The notes under the pieces: model-generated
Databases searched by the model: none
Told to the model about the DNA's origin: nothing
The model's input: the letters and a program-made list of their open reading frames with translations, nothing else
Source of the DNA: Zea mays
Lineage: Eukaryota > Streptophyta > Magnoliopsida > Poales > Poaceae
DNA length: 64,000 nt
Direction of reading: 5' to 3'
NCBI RefSeq assembly: GCF_902167145.1
Contig: NW_023366904.1
Location: 124,001-188,000, forward strand
Shown here: positions 10,386 to 21,900 of the stretch, one piece after another
How the letters are laid out: every line of letters starts with the position of its first letter
Position numbering within the stretch: the stretch's first letter is position 1
Translations under genes and position numbers: made by a program

Positions 10386-13082
10386 ATGTCGGGAGATCAC
10401 GCCAAGAAGGAGATGGAGACCGGCGAAAAGCCCACTACAAGCCACGGGAGCACTTCATCGGAAGAGTCCCGCACTAAGAGGAAGGAGAAGAAGAAGAGCT
10501 CCTCCAACAAAGGGAAGGAGAAGAAATCTTCTTCTCACCACAAAGAGAAGAAGGAGAAATCTTCCTCTCACAAGCCGCATCGGAGTGGGGACAAGCACAA
10601 GAGGATGAGGAAAGTCGTCTACTACGAGACCGACACTTCATCAACATCCACCTCCGGCTCCGACGCGGCGTCCGTCACTTCTAAACGCCAAGAGCGTAAG
10701 AAGTATAGTAAGATTCCCCTAAGCTACCCTCGCATTTCTAAACATACACCTTTACTTTCCGTCCCATTAGGCAAACCACCAACTTTTGATGGTGAATATT
10801 ACGCTAGGTGGAGCGATTTAATGCGATTTCATCTAACCTCGCTCCACAAAAGTATATGGGATGTTGTTGAGTTTGGTGCACAGGTACCGTCCGTAGGGGA
10901 TGAAGACTATGATGAGGATGAGGTGGCCCAAATCGAGCACTTCAACTCTCAAGAAACAACAATACTCCTCGCCTCTTTAAGTAGAGAGGAGTATAACAAA
11001 GTTCATGGGTTGAAGAGCGCCAAGGAGGTTTGGGATGTGCTCAAAACCGCGCACGAGGGAGATGAGCTCACAAAGATCACCAAGCGGGAAACGATCGAGG
11101 GGGAGCTCGGTCGGTTCCGGCTTCGCAAAGGGGAAGAGCCACAACACATGTACAACCGGCTCAAGACCTTGGTGAACCAAGTGCGCAACCTCGGTAGCAA
11201 GAAGTGGGACGACCACGAAGTGGTTAAGGTTATTCTAAGATCTCTCATTTTCCTTAACCCCACTCAAGTTCAATTAATTCGTGGTAATCCTAGATATACT
11301 AAAATGACCCCAGAGGAAGTTATCGGGAATTTTGTAAGTTTTGAGTGCATGATCGAAGGCTCGAGGGAGATCAACGAGCTTGATGATCCCTCCACATCCG
11401 AAGCTCAACCCGTCGCATTCAAGGCGACCGAGGAAAAGAAGGAGGAGTCTACACCAAGTAGACAACCAATCGACGCCTCCAAGCTCGACAATGAGGAAAT
11501 GGCGCTCGTCATCAAGAGCTTCCGCCAAATCCTCAAGCAAAGGAGGGGGAAAGACTACAAGTCCCGCTCCAAGAAAGTTTGCTACAAGTGTGGTAAGCCC
11601 GGTCACTTTATTGCAAAATGTCCATTATCAAGTGACATTGACAGGGATAACGACAAGAAGGGCAAGAGGAGAGAAAAGAAGAGGTACTACAAGAAGAAGG
11701 GCGGCGATGCCCATGTTTGTCGAGAGTGGGACTCCGACGAGAGCTCAAGCGACTCCTCAGACGACGAGGACGCCGCCAACATCGCCGTCACCAAGGGACT
11801 CCTCTTCCCCAACGTCGGCCACAAGTGCCTCATGGCAAAGGACGGCAAACGGAAGAAGGTTAAATCTAACTCCTCCACTAAATATGAGTCTTCTAGTGAT
11901 GATAATGCTAGTGACGAGGAGGATAACTTGCGATCTCTTTTTGCCAACCTCAACATGCAACAAAAGGAAAAACTTAATGAATTGATTAGTGCCATTCATG
12001 AAAAGGATGATCTCTTGGACACTCAAGAGGACTTTCTTATTAAAGAAAATAAGAAGCATGTTAAGGTTAAAAATGCTTATGCTCTAGAAGTAGAAAAATG
12101 TCAAAAACTATCTAGTGAGCTAAGCACTTGCCATGAGATGATTGACAACCTTAGAAATGAAAATGCTAGTTTAAATGCTAAGGTTGATTCTCATGTTTGT
12201 GATATTTCAATTCCCAATCTTAGAAACAATAATGATGATTTACTTGCTAAGATTGAAGAATTGAATGTATCTCTTGCTAGCCTTAGATTAGAAAATGAAA
12301 ACTTGATTGCTAAGGCTAAAGATTTTGATGTTTGCAAAGTTACAATTTCCGATCTTAGAGATAAGAATGATATATTACGTGCTAAGATTGTTGAACTTAA
12401 TTCTTGCAAACCATCTACATCTACCATTGAGCATGTCACTATTTGTACTAGATGTAGAGATATTGATGTTGATGCTATTCATGATCACATGATTTTGATT
12501 AAACAACAAAATGATCATATAGCAAAATTAGATGCTAAAATTGTCGAGCATAACTTAGAAAATGAAAAGTTTAAATTTGCTAGAAGTATGCTCTATAATG
12601 GGAGACGCCCGGGCATCAAGGATGGCATTGGCTTTCAAAGGGGAGACAATGTCAAACTTAATGCCCCTCCTAAAAGATTGTCCAACTTTGTTAAGGGCAA
12701 GGCTCCCATGCCTCAGGATAACGAGGGTTACATTTTATACCCTGCCGGTTATCCCGAGGACAAAATTAGGAGAATTCACTCAAGGAAGTCTCACTCTGGC
12801 CCTAATCATGTTTTTATGTATAAGGGTGAGACATCTAGCTCTAGGCAACCAACCCATGCTAAGTTGCCTAAGAAGAAAACTCCTATTGCATCAAATGATC
12901 ATGATATTTCTTTTAAAACTTTTGATGCATCTTATGTTTTGACTAACAAATCCGGCAAGGTAGTTGCCAAGTTTGTTGGGGGCAAACACAAGGGGTCAAA
13001 GACTTGTGATTGGATACCCAAAGTTCTTGTTTCTAATGCCAAAGGACCCAAAACCGTTTGGGTACCTAAAGTCAAGAACTAA
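10386..13082 (+). CDS. gag: Sirevirus gag polyprotein, intact, 898 aa
   Basis: This is the structural protein that would form the virus-like particle and package element RNA. The ATG lies 48 bases after the LTR, close behind the primer site, and is the first in this frame. The N-terminus (residues ~5-75) is very rich in Lys and Ser. A copia-type gag (UBN2-like) domain follows at roughly 115-340, with blocks such as KPPTFDGEYYARW and EVWDVLKTAHEG. A zinc knuckle CYKCGKPGHFIAKC is at residues 399-412 (CX2CX4HX4C; 11580-11621). A basic and acidic low-complexity stretch comes next, then a long heptad-like region (about 520-740) predicted by eye to be coiled coil. The gag is much longer than in most copia elements, which fits Sireviruses. 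It ends in TAA at 13080-13082, just before pol in another frame. No internal stop is seen. Confidence 0.93.
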   Translation: MSGDHAKKEMETGEKPTTSHGSTSSEESRTKRKEKKKSSSNKGKEKKSSSHHKEKKEKSSSHKPHRSGDKHKRMRKVVYYETDTSSTSTSGSDAASVTSKRQERKKYSKIPLSYPRISKHTPLLSVPLGKPPTFDGEYYARWSDLMRFHLTSLHKSIWDVVEFGAQVPSVGDEDYDEDEVAQIEHFNSQETTILLASLSREEYNKVHGLKSAKEVWDVLKTAHEGDELTKITKRETIEGELGRFRLRKGEEPQHMYNRLKTLVNQVRNLGSKKWDDHEVVKVILRSLIFLNPTQVQLIRGNPRYTKMTPEEVIGNFVSFECMIEGSREINELDDPSTSEAQPVAFKATEEKKEESTPSRQPIDASKLDNEEMALVIKSFRQILKQRRGKDYKSRSKKVCYKCGKPGHFIAKCPLSSDIDRDNDKKGKRREKKRYYKKKGGDAHVCREWDSDESSSDSSDDEDAANIAVTKGLLFPNVGHKCLMAKDGKRKKVKSNSSTKYESSSDDNASDEEDNLRSLFANLNMQQKEKLNELISAIHEKDDLLDTQEDFLIKENKKHVKVKNAYALEVEKCQKLSSELSTCHEMIDNLRNENASLNAKVDSHVCDISIPNLRNNNDDLLAKIEELNVSLASLRLENENLIAKAKDFDVCKVTISDLRDKNDILRAKIVELNSCKPSTSTIEHVTICTRCRDIDVDAIHDHMILIKQQNDHIAKLDAKIVEHNLENEKFKFARSMLYNGRRPGIKDGIGFQRGDNVKLNAPPKRLSNFVKGKAPMPQDNEGYILYPAGYPEDKIRRIHSRKSHSGPNHVFMYKGETSSSRQPTHAKLPKKKTPIASNDHDISFKTFDASYVLTNKSGKVVAKFVGGKHKGSKTCDWIPKVLVSNAKGPKTVWVPKVKN

Positions 13083-13095
13083 AATTGTTTTGTAG

Positions 13096-16000
13096 GTTTA
13101 TGCATCCGGGGGCTCAAGTTGGATACTCGACAGCGGGTGCACAAACCATATGACAGTGGAGAAAAGGATGTTCTCCTCCTATGAGAAAAACCAAGATCCC
13201 CAACGAGCTATCACATTCGGGGATGGAAATCAAGGTTTGGTCAAAGGTCTTGGTAAAATTGCTATATCTCCTGACCATTCAATTTCCAATGTTTTTCTTG
13301 TAGATTCTTTAGATTACAATTTGCTTTCCGTTTCACAATTATGTCAAATGGGCTACAACTGTCTATTTACTGATGTAGGTGTCACTGTCTTTAGAAGAAG
13401 TGATGATTCAATAGCATTTAAGGGTGTGTTAGAGGGTCAGCTATACTTAGTAGATTTTGATAGAGCTGAACTCGACACATGCTTAATTGCTAAGACTAAC
13501 ATGGGTTGGCTCTGGCACCGCCGACTAGCCCATGTTGGGATGAAGAATCTTCATAAGCTTCTAAAGGGAGAACACATTTTAGGACTAACAAATGTTCATT
13601 TTGAGAAAGACAGGATTTGTAGTGCATGTCAGGTAGGAAAGCAAGTTGGAGCCCATCATCCACACAAGAACATCATGACGACCGAAAGACCACTGGAGCT
13701 CCTACACATGGACCTATTCGGCCTGATTGCTTACATAAGCATCGGCGGGAGTAAGTATTGTCTTGTAATAGTGGATGATTATTCTCGCTTCACTTGGGTA
13801 TTCTTTTTACAGGAAAAATCTCAAACCCAAGAGACCTTAAAGGGATTCTTGAGACGGGCTCAAAATGAGTTTGGCTTAAGGATCAAGAAAATAAGAAGCG
13901 ACAATGGGACGGAGTTCAAGAACTCTCAAATCGAAGGCTTTCTTGAGGAAGAGGGCATCAAGCATGAGTTCTCTTCTCCCTACACCCCACAACAAAATGG
14001 TGTAGTGGAGAGGAAGAATCGAACTCTATTAGACATGGCAAGGACCATGCTTGATGAGTACAAGACTTCGGATCCGTTTTGGGCCGAGGCGGTCAACACC
14101 GCTTGCTACGCCATCAACCGGTTGTATCTACACCGAATCCTCAAGAAGACATCATATGAACTCCTAACCGGTAAAAAGCCCAACATTTCATATTTTAGAG
14201 TCTTTGGTAGCAAATGCTTTATTCTTATTAAAAGAGGTAGAAAATCTAAATTTGCTCCTAAGACTGTGGAAGGCTTTTTACTTGGTTATGACTCAAACAC
14301 AAGGGCATATAGGGTCTTTAACAAGTCCACTGGACTAGTTGAAGTCTCATGTGACGTTGTGTTTGATGAAACTAACGTCTCTCAAGTAGAGCAAGTTGAT
14401 CTTGATGAGATAGGTGATGAAGAGGCTCCGTGCATCGCGCTAAGGAACATGTCCATTGGGGATGTGTGTCCTAAGGAATCCGAAGAGCTTCCAAAAGCAC
14501 AAGATCAACCATCCTCCTCCACGCGAGCATCTCCACCAACTCAAAATGAGGATGAGGCTCAAGTTGATGAAGTAGAAGATCAAGCAATTGAGCCACCTCA
14601 AGATGATGGCAATGATCAAGGGGGAGATGCAAATGAGGAAGACAAGGAGGAAGAGGAACAAAGGCCGCCACACCCAAGAGTCCACCAAGCAATCCAACGA
14701 GATCACCCCGTCGACACCATCCTCGGCGACATTCATAAGGGGGTAACTACTAGATCTCGTGTTGCACATTTTTGTGAACATTACTCGTTTGTTTCCTCTA
14801 TTGAGCCACACAGGGTAGAGGAAGCACTACAAGATTCAGATTGGGTGGTGGCGATGCAAGAAGAGCTCAACAACTTCACTAGGAATGAGGTATGGCATTT
14901 AGTTCCACGTCCTAACCAAAATGTTGTAGGAACCAAATGGGTCTTCCGCAACAAGCAAGACGAGCATGGTGTGGTGATAAGGAACAAAGCTCGACTTGTG
15001 GCCAAGGGATACTCCCAAGTCGAAGGTTTGGATTTCGGTGAAACCTATGCACCCGTAGCTAGGCTTGAGTCAATTCGTATATTATTAGCCTATGCTACTT
15101 ACCATGGCTTTAAGCTTTATCAAATGGACGTGAAAAGTGCCTTCCTCAATGGACCAATCAAGGAAGAGGTCTATGTTGAGCAACCTCCCGGCTTTGAAGA
15201 CAGTGAGTATCCTAACCATGTCTATAAGCTCTCTAAGGCGCTTTACGGGCTCAAGCAAGCCCCAAGAGCATGGTATGAATGCCTTAGGGATTTCCTTATT
15301 GCTAATGGCTTCAAAGTCGGAAAAGCCGATCCTACTCTATTCACTAAAACTCTTGACAATGATTTGTTTGTATGCCAAATTTATGTTGATGATATCATAT
15401 TTGGGTCTACTAACGAATCTACTTGTGAAGAATTTAGTAGGATCATGACACAAAAGTTCGAGATGTTGATGATGGGGGAGTTGAAGTATTTTCTAGGATT
15501 CCAAGTCAAACAACTCCAAGAGGGCACCTTCATCAGCCAAACAAAGTACACTCAAGACATTCTAACCAAGTTTGGGATGAAGGATGCCAAACCCATCAAG
15601 ACACCCATGGGAACTAATGGGCATCTCGACCTCGACACGGGAGGTAAGTCCGTGGATCAAAAGGTATACCGGTCGATGATAGGTTCATTACTCTATTTAT
15701 GTGCATCTCGACCGGACATTATGCTTTCCCTTTGCATGTGTGCAAGATTCCAATCCGACCCTAAGGAATCCCACCTTACGACCGTAAAACGAATCTTGAG
15801 ATATTTGGCTTATACTCCTAAGTTTGGGCTTTGGTACCCTCGGGGATCCACTTTTGATTTAATTGGTTATTCGGATGCCGATTGGGCGGGGTGTAAGATT
15901 AATAGAAAGAGCACATCAGGGACTTGCCAGTTCTTGGGAAGATCCTTGGTGTCTTGGGCCTCAAAGAAGCAAAATTCGGTCGCTCTTTCAATCGCCGAAG

Positions 16001-16338
16001 CCGAGTACATTGCCGCAGGTCATTGTTGCGCGCAATTGCTTTGGATGAGGCAAACCCTGTGGGACTACGGTTACAAATTAACCAAAGTCCCTTTGCTATG
16101 TGATAATGAGAGTGCAATCAAAATGGCCGACAATCCCGTCGAGCATAGCCGCACTAAGCACATAGCCATTCGGTATCATTTTCTTAGGGATCACCAACAA
16201 AAGGGAGATATTGAGATTGCATACATTAATACTAAAGATCAATTAGCCGATATCTTTACCAAACCACTTGATGAACAAACTTTTACCAAACTTAGGCATG
16301 AGCTCAATATTCTTGATTCTAGAATATTCTATTGCTAA
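13096..16338 (+). CDS. pol: Sirevirus pol polyprotein (PR-IN-RT-RH), open frame without its own start
   Basis: The frame is open from just after a TAG at 13093-13095. The first ATG (13150) lies downstream of the protease active site D-S-G (13129-13137), so it cannot start a full pol; expression must come from gag by recoding or splicing. The order is: protease ([11 protein letters not shown]); HHCC zinc finger (His at 13516 and 13531, Cys at 13618 and 13627); integrase with a DD35E triad at 13711, 13900 and 14008; an acidic linker; reverse transcriptase with YVDD at 15382-15393; RNase H with SDAD (15871), AEAEY (~15994) and CDNES (~16099). The RNase H motif normally read as KHIDIRYHF here reads KHIAIRYHF (Ala codon 16165-16167). 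There is no stop across 1081 codons. Pol is in the +1 frame relative to gag. Confidence 0.92.
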   Translation, partial: VYASGGSSWILDSGCTNHMTVEKRMFSSYEKNQDPQRAITFGDGNQGLVKGLGKIAISPDHSISNVFLVDSLDYNLLSVSQLCQMGYNCLFTDVGVTVFRRSDDSIAFKGVLEGQLYLVDFDRAELDTCLIAKTNMGWLWHRRLAHVGMKNLHKLLKGEHILGLTNVHFEKDRICSACQVGKQVGAHHPHKNIMTTERPLELLHMDLFGLIAYISIGGSKYCLVIVDDYSRFTWVFFLQEKSQTQETLKGFLRRAQNEFGLRIKKIRSDNGTEFKNSQIEGFLEEEGIKHEFSSPYTPQQNGVVERKNRTLLDMARTMLDEYKTSDPFWAEAVNTACYAINRLYLHRILKKTSYELLTGKKPNISYFRVFGSKCFILIKRGRKSKFAPKTVEGFLLGYDSNTRAYRVFNKSTGLVEVSCDVVFDETNVSQVEQVDLDEIGDEEAPCIALRNMSIGDVCPKESEELPKAQDQPSSSTRASPPTQNEDEAQVDEVEDQAIEPPQDDGNDQGGDANEEDKEEEEQRPPHPRVHQAIQRDHPVDTILGDIHKGVTTRSRVAHFCEHYSFVSSIEPHRVEEALQDSDWVVAMQEELNNFTRNEVWHLVPRPNQNVVGTKWVFRNKQDEHGVVIRNKARLVAKGYSQVEGLDFGETYAPVARLESIRILLAYATYHGFKLYQMDVKSAFLNGPIKEEVYVEQPPGFEDSEYPNHVYKLSKALYGLKQAPRAWYECLRDFLIANGFKVGKADPTLFTKTLDNDLFVCQIYVDDIIFGSTNESTCEEFSRIMTQKFEMLMMGELKYFLGFQVKQLQEGTFISQTKYTQDILTKFGMKDAKPIKTPMGTNGHLDLDTGGKSVDQKVYRSMIGSLLYLCASRPDIMLSLCMCARFQSDPKESHLTTVKRILRYLAYTPKFGLWYPRGSTFDLIGYSDADWAGCKINRKSTSGTCQFLGRSLVSWASKKQNSVALSIAEAEYIAAGHCCAQLLWMRQTLWDYGYKLTKVPLLCDNESAIKMADNPVEHSRTKHIAIRYHFLRDHQQKGDIEIAYINTKDQLADIFTKPLDEQTFTKLRHELNILDSRIFYC

Positions 16339-17156
16339 CTTGCACACATAGCTCATGAATATACCTTTGATCATGTCTCTTTCATATGCTATGACTAATG
16401 TGTTTTCAAGTCTACTTCAAATCAAGTCATAGGTGCATTGAATGGGCATTGGAGTCTTCGGCGAAGACAAAGGCTTCCACTCCGTCAACTCATCCTTCGC
16501 CGTCACTCCGAGCCGCTCTCTATCCTTGGGGGAGAGAGCAAAACAAAAGGACTCCTACTTTGGTATAATCTTCACTCTTTTATTTATGACCAAGGGAGGA
16601 GAAAGTTATTTGAAGGGCTCTAATGACTCCGTTTTTGGCGATTCATGCCAAAGGGGGAGGAAGTATTAGCCCAAAGCAAAAGGACAGCACCACCACCTAA
16701 TTTTAAAATGTAATTTCCAATTGTCAATTTGGTATCTTAATGTGTTCAAAAAGGGGAGAAAGTAGTATTTCAAAATTGTTTCATCAAAACCCTCTTGAAC
16801 ACTAAGAGGAGATTTTATTTAGGGGGAGTTTTGTTTAGTCAAAGGAAAAGCATTTGGAACAGGGGGAGAAAATTTCAAATCTTGAAAATGCTTTGCAAAC
16901 TCTTATTCATTTACCCTTGACTATTTGCAAAAGAACTTTGAAAAGATTTAGAAAAGATTTTGCAAAAACAAAACATGTGGTGCAAGCGTGGTCCAAAATG
17001 TTAAAAATGAAGAAACAATCCATGCATATCTTGTAAGTATTTATATTGGCTCAATTCCAAGCAACCTTTGCACTTATATTATGCAAACTAGTTCAATTAT
17101 GCACTTCTATATTTGCTTTGGTTTGTGTTGGCATCAATCACCAAAAAGGGGGAGAT
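16339..17156 (+). other. Copia 3' untranslated region with several polypurine-tract-like motifs
   Basis: No convincing coding sequence is present; short ORFs lack recognisable features. G-rich purine tracts recur: around 16529, 16651-16660, 16749-16760, 16821-16828 and 16861-16870, and the tract adjoining the LTR at 17141-17156. Multiple AGGGGGAG-type tracts before the 3' LTR are a reported hallmark of Sireviruses. Confidence 0.8.
17143..17156 (+). other. Copia primary polypurine tract
   Basis: AAAAAGGGGGAGAT directly precedes the TG of the 3' LTR, the expected position for the plus-strand primer. It is the last and longest of several similar tracts. Confidence 0.88.
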
Positions 17157-18471
17157 TGAAAGGGAATTAGGCTTACACCTAGTTCCTATATAATTTTGGT
17201 GGTTGAATTGCCCAACACAAATCTTTGGACTAACTAGTTTGTTCTAGTGTATAAGTTATACAGGTGCAAAAGGTTCACACTTAGCCAATAAAAAGACCAA
17301 GTGTTGGGTTCAACAAAAGAGCAAAGGAGCAACCGAAGGCTCCTCTGGTCTGGCGCACCGGACTGTCCGGTGCACCACTGGACAGTGTCCGGTGCACCAA
17401 AGGACTTCAACGCAAACTCGTCGCCTTCGGGAATTCTCCAGAGCCGGCGCGCTATAATTCACCGGACTGTCCGGTGTACACCGGACAGTGTCCGGTGTAC
17501 ACCGGACAGTGTCCGGTGCTCCAACGGGACGCGGCTCAGGAACTCGCCAGCCTCGGGAAATCAGAGCGGCTGCTCCGCTATAATTCACCGGACATGTCCG
17601 GTGTGCACCGGACTGTCCGGTGCATCCACGGAGCAACGACTACTTCGGTGCCAACGGCTACCTGCGATGCATTTAATGCGCGCACAGCGCGCGCAGAAGT
17701 CAGAGTCGCCCATGCCGGCGCACCGGACAGTGAACAGTGCATGTCCGGTGCGCCACCGGACATCGAGGCGGGCCCAGAAGTCAGAACTCCAACGGTCAGA
17801 TTCCAACGGCACTGGTGACGTGGCAGGGGCACCGGACATGTCCGGTGCGCCATCGAACAGACAGCCTCCACCAACGGTTATTTTGGTGGTTGGGGCTATA
17901 AATACCCCAACCACCCAACCATTCATTGCATCCAAGTTTTCCACTTCCCAACTACTTACAAGAGCTCTAGCATTCAATTCTCGACACACCAAAGAGATCA
18001 AATCTTCTCCAAATTCCACACAACGCCCTAGTGACTAGAGAGAGAGATTTGCTTGTGTTCTTTCGAGCTCTTGCGCTTGGATTGCTTTCTTCTTTCTTGA
18101 TTCCTTCATTGCGATCAAACTCACTTGTAATTGAGGCAAGAGACACCAAACTTGTGGTGGTCCTTGTGGGTACTTTGTGTTCCAAGTGATTGAGAAGAGA
18201 AAGCTCACTCGATCCGTGGTATCGTTTGAGAGAGGGAAGGGTTGAAAGAGACCCGGCCTTTGTGGCCTCCTCAAAGGGGAGTAGGTTTGAGAGAACCGAA
18301 CCTCGGTAAAACAAATCCGCGTGTCACACTCTTCATTTGCTTGCGATTTGTTTTCCACCCTCTCTCGCGGACTCGGTTTCATATTTCTAACGCTAACCCG
18401 GCTTGTAGTTGTGTTTATATTTGTAAATTTCAGTTTCGCCCTATTCACCCCCCCCCTCTAGGCGACTATCA
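17157..18471 (+). repeat. Copia 3' LTR
   Basis: 1315 bp, TGAAAGGG to GACTATCA, about 98% identical to the 5' LTR by eye. Its palindrome zone is 17356-17855, with an extra 21 bp unit near 17495 and one 19 bp unit fewer near 17840. The TATA box is at 17897-17904 within the same inverted repeat (17885-17915). Confidence 0.95.
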
Positions 18472-18476
18472 ACCAT
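18472..18476. other. 3' target-site duplication of the copia element
   Basis: ACCAT, identical to 9022-9026. It is followed by TTCTTGGTCTAAAATCC, the proper continuation of the interrupted minus-orientation knob monomer. Confidence 0.95.
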
Positions 18477-18922
18477 TTCTTGGTCTAAAATCCGTAGGTG
18501 TTAGCCTCTAGTATTATTTAAAATGGTCGCTCATGGCTATTTTCATAAAAAATGGGGGTTGTGTGGCCATTGATCATCGACCAGAGGCTCGTACACTTCA
18601 CCCCACATATGTTTCCTTGCCATATATTACATTCTTGGATTTCTGGTGGAAACCATTTCTTGGTTAAAAACTCGTACGTGTTAGCCTTCGGTATTATTGA
18701 AAATGGTCATTCATGGCTATTTTCGACAAAATGGGGGTTGTGTGGCCATTGATCATCGACCAGAGGCTCATACACCTCACCCCACATATGTTTCCTTGCC
18801 ATAGATCACATTCTTGGATTTCTGGTGGAGACCATTGATCTTCGACCAGAGGCTCATACACCTCACTACACATATGTTTCCTTGCCATAGATCACATTCT
18901 TGGATTTATGGTGGAGAACATT
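18477..18922 (-). repeat. knob180 satellite array, minus orientation
   Basis: About two and a half monomers continuing the minus-orientation segment interrupted at 9026. A truncated monomer near 18832-18836 joins GGAGACCATT to GATCTTCGACC, skipping most of a monomer. The segment ends near 18923, where GAGAACATTT meets the plus-strand GATCTATGGC. Confidence 0.92.
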
Positions 18923-21900
18923 TGATCTATGGCAAGGAAACATATGTGGGGTTAGGTGTACGAGCCTCTGGTCGATGATCAATGGCCACACAACCCCCAT
19001 TTTTGCCGAAAATAGCCATGAATGACCATTTTCAAAAATACTGAAGGCTAACACCTACGGATTTTTGACCAAGAAATGGTCTCCACCAGAAATCCAAGAA
19101 TGTGATCTATGGCAAGGAAACATATGTGGGGTGAGGTGTATGAGCCTCTGGTCGATGATCAATGGCCACACAACCCCCATTTTTGTCGAAAATAGCCATG
19201 AACGACCATTTTCAATAATACCGAAGGCTAACACCTACGGATTTTTGACCAAGAAATGGTCTCCACCAGAAATCCAAGAATGTGATCTATGGCAAGGAAA
19301 CATATGTGGGGTGAGGTGTATGAGCCTATGGTGGAAGATGAATGGCCACACAACCCCCATTTTGCCGAAAATAGCCATGAACGACCATTTTCAATAATAC
19401 CGAAGGCTAACACGTACGAGTTTTTAACCAAGAAATGGTCACCACCAGAAATCCAAGAATGTGATCTATGGCAAGGAAACATATGTGGGGTGAGGTGTAT
19501 GAGCGTCTGGTCGATGATCAATGGCCACACAACCCCCATTTTTGTCGAAAATAGCCATGAATGACCATTTTCAAAAATACTAAAGGCTAACACCTACGGA
19601 TTTTTGACCAAGAAATGGTCTCTACCAGAAATCCAAGAATGTGATCTATGGCAAGGAAACATATGTGGGGTGAGGTGTACGAGCCTCTGGTCGATGATCA
19701 ATGGCCACACAACCCCCATTTTGCCGAAAATAGCCATGAGTGACCATTTTCAATAATACCGAAGGCTAACACGTACGAGTTTTTAACCAAGAAATGGTTT
19801 CCACCAGAAATCCAAGAATGTAATCTATGGCGTGATCTATGGCAAGGAAACATATGTGGGGTGAGGTGTATGAGCCTCTGGTCGACGATCAATGGCCACA
19901 CAACCCTAATTTTTGTCGAAAATAGCCATGAACGACCATTTTCAATGACACTGAAGGCTAACACCTACGGATTTTTGACCAAGAAATGGTCTCCACCATA
20001 AATCCAAGAATGTGATCTATGGCAAGGAAACATATGTGGGGTGAGGTGTATGAGCGTCTGGTCGATGATCAATGGCCACACAACCCCCATTTTTGTCGAA
20101 AATAGCCATGAATGACCATTTTCAAAAATACCAAAGGCTAACACGTACGAGTTTTTAACCAAGAAATGGTCTCCACCAGAAATCCAAGAATGTAATCTAT
20201 GGCAAGGAAACATATGTGGGGTGAGGTGTATGAGCCTCTGGTCGATGATAAATGGCCACACAACCCCCATTTTGCCGAAAATAGCCATGAATGACCATTT
20301 TCAATAATACCGAAGGCTAACACCTACGAGTTTTTAACCAAGAAATGGTCTCCACCAAAAATCCAAGAATGTGATCTATGGCAAGGAAACATATGTGGGG
20401 TGAGGTGTATGAGCCTCTGGTCGATGATCAATGGCCACACAACCCCCATTTTTGTCGAAAATAGCCATGAACGACCATTTTCAATAATACCGAAGGCTAA
20501 CACCTACGGATTTTTGACCAAGAAATGGTCTCCACCAGAAATCCAAGAATGTGATCTATGGCAAGGAAACATATGTGGGGTGAGGTGTATGAGCCTCTGG
20601 TCGATGATCAATGGCCACACAACCCCCATTTTTGTCGAAAATAGCCATGAACGACCATTTTCAATAATACCGAAGGCTAACACCTACGGATTTTTGACCA
20701 AGAAATGGTCTCCACCAGAAATCCAAGAATGTGATCTATGGCAAGGAAACATATGTGGGGTGAGGTGTATGAGCCTATGGTGGAAGATCAATGGCCACAC
20801 AACCCCCATTTTGCCGAAAATAGCCATGAACGACCATTTTCAATAATACCGAAGGCTAACACGTACGAGTTTTTAACCAAGAAATGGTCTCCACCAGAAA
20901 TCCAAGAATGTGATCTATGGCAAGGAAACATATGTGGGGTGCGGTGTATGAGCGTCTGGTCGATGATCAATGGCCACACAACCCCCATTTTTGTCGAAAA
21001 TAGCCATGAATGACCATTTTCAAAAATACCAAAGGCTAACACCTACGGATTTTGACCAAGAAATGGACTCCACCAGAAATCCAAGAATGTGATCTATGGC
21101 AAGGAAACATATGTGGGGTGAGGTGTACGAGCCTCTGGTCGATGATCAATGGCCACACAACCCCCATTTTGCCGAAAATAGCCATGAATGACCATTTTCA
21201 ATAATACCGAAGGCTAACACGTACGAGTTTTTAACCAAGAAATGGTTTCCACCAGAAATCCAAGAATGTAATCTATGGTGTGATCTATGACAAGGAAACA
21301 TATGTGGGTTGAGGTGTATGAGCCTCTGGTCGACGATCAATGGCCACACAACCCTAATTTTTGTCGAAAATAGCCATGAACGACCATTTTCAATGACACT
21401 GAAGGCTAACACCTACGGATTTTTGACCAAGAAATGGTCTCCACCATAAATCCAAGAATGTGATCTATGGCAAGGAAACATATGTGGGGTGAGGTGTATG
21501 AGCGTCTGGTCGATGATCAATGGCCACACAACCCCCATTTTTGTTGAAAATAGCCATGAATGACCATTTTCAAAAATACCAAAGGCTAACACGTACGAGT
21601 TTTTAACCAAGAAATGGTCTCCACAAGAAATCCAAGAATGTAATCTATGGCAAGGAAACATATGTGGGGTGAGGTGTATGAGCCTCTAGTCGATGATAAA
21701 TGGCCACAAAACCCCCATTTTGCCGAAAATAACCATGAATGACCATTTTCAATAATACTAGAGGCTAACACGTACGGATTTTTGACCAAGAAATGGTCTC
21801 CACCAGAAATCCAAGAATGTGATCTATGGCAAGGAAACATATGTGGGGTGAGGTGTATGAGCCTCTGGTCGATGATCAATGGCCACACAACCCCCATTTT

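Larger units (their letters stand above)
9027..18471 (+). mobile_element. Complete Ty1/copia LTR retrotransposon, Sirevirus type
   Basis: A 9445 bp element with terminal TG...CA, flanking 5 bp repeats, two LTRs, primer-binding site, gag, pol in the order protease-integrase-reverse transcriptase-RNase H, and a polypurine tract. Integrase ahead of reverse transcriptase is the copia order. The long gag with a coiled-coil tail, the G-rich purine tracts scattered before the 3' LTR and the palindrome clusters in the LTR fit the plant Sirevirus group. The LTR start, TGAAAGGGAATTAGGC, resembles the maize giepum family, but that name is from memory and uncertain. There is no env-like ORF. The two LTRs differ at about 23 sites plus three indels by eye, suggesting insertion within roughly the last million years. 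Confidence 0.95.

Noticed and set aside
13150..16338. Pol starting at the ATG at 13150
   Set aside because: The protease active site D-S-G is upstream of this ATG in the same frame, so the frame is reported from 13096 without a start codon.
16438..17170. Short ORFs after pol as an env-like gene
   Set aside because: They are about 60-75 codons long, overlap each other and the purine tracts, and show no signal peptide or transmembrane pattern.
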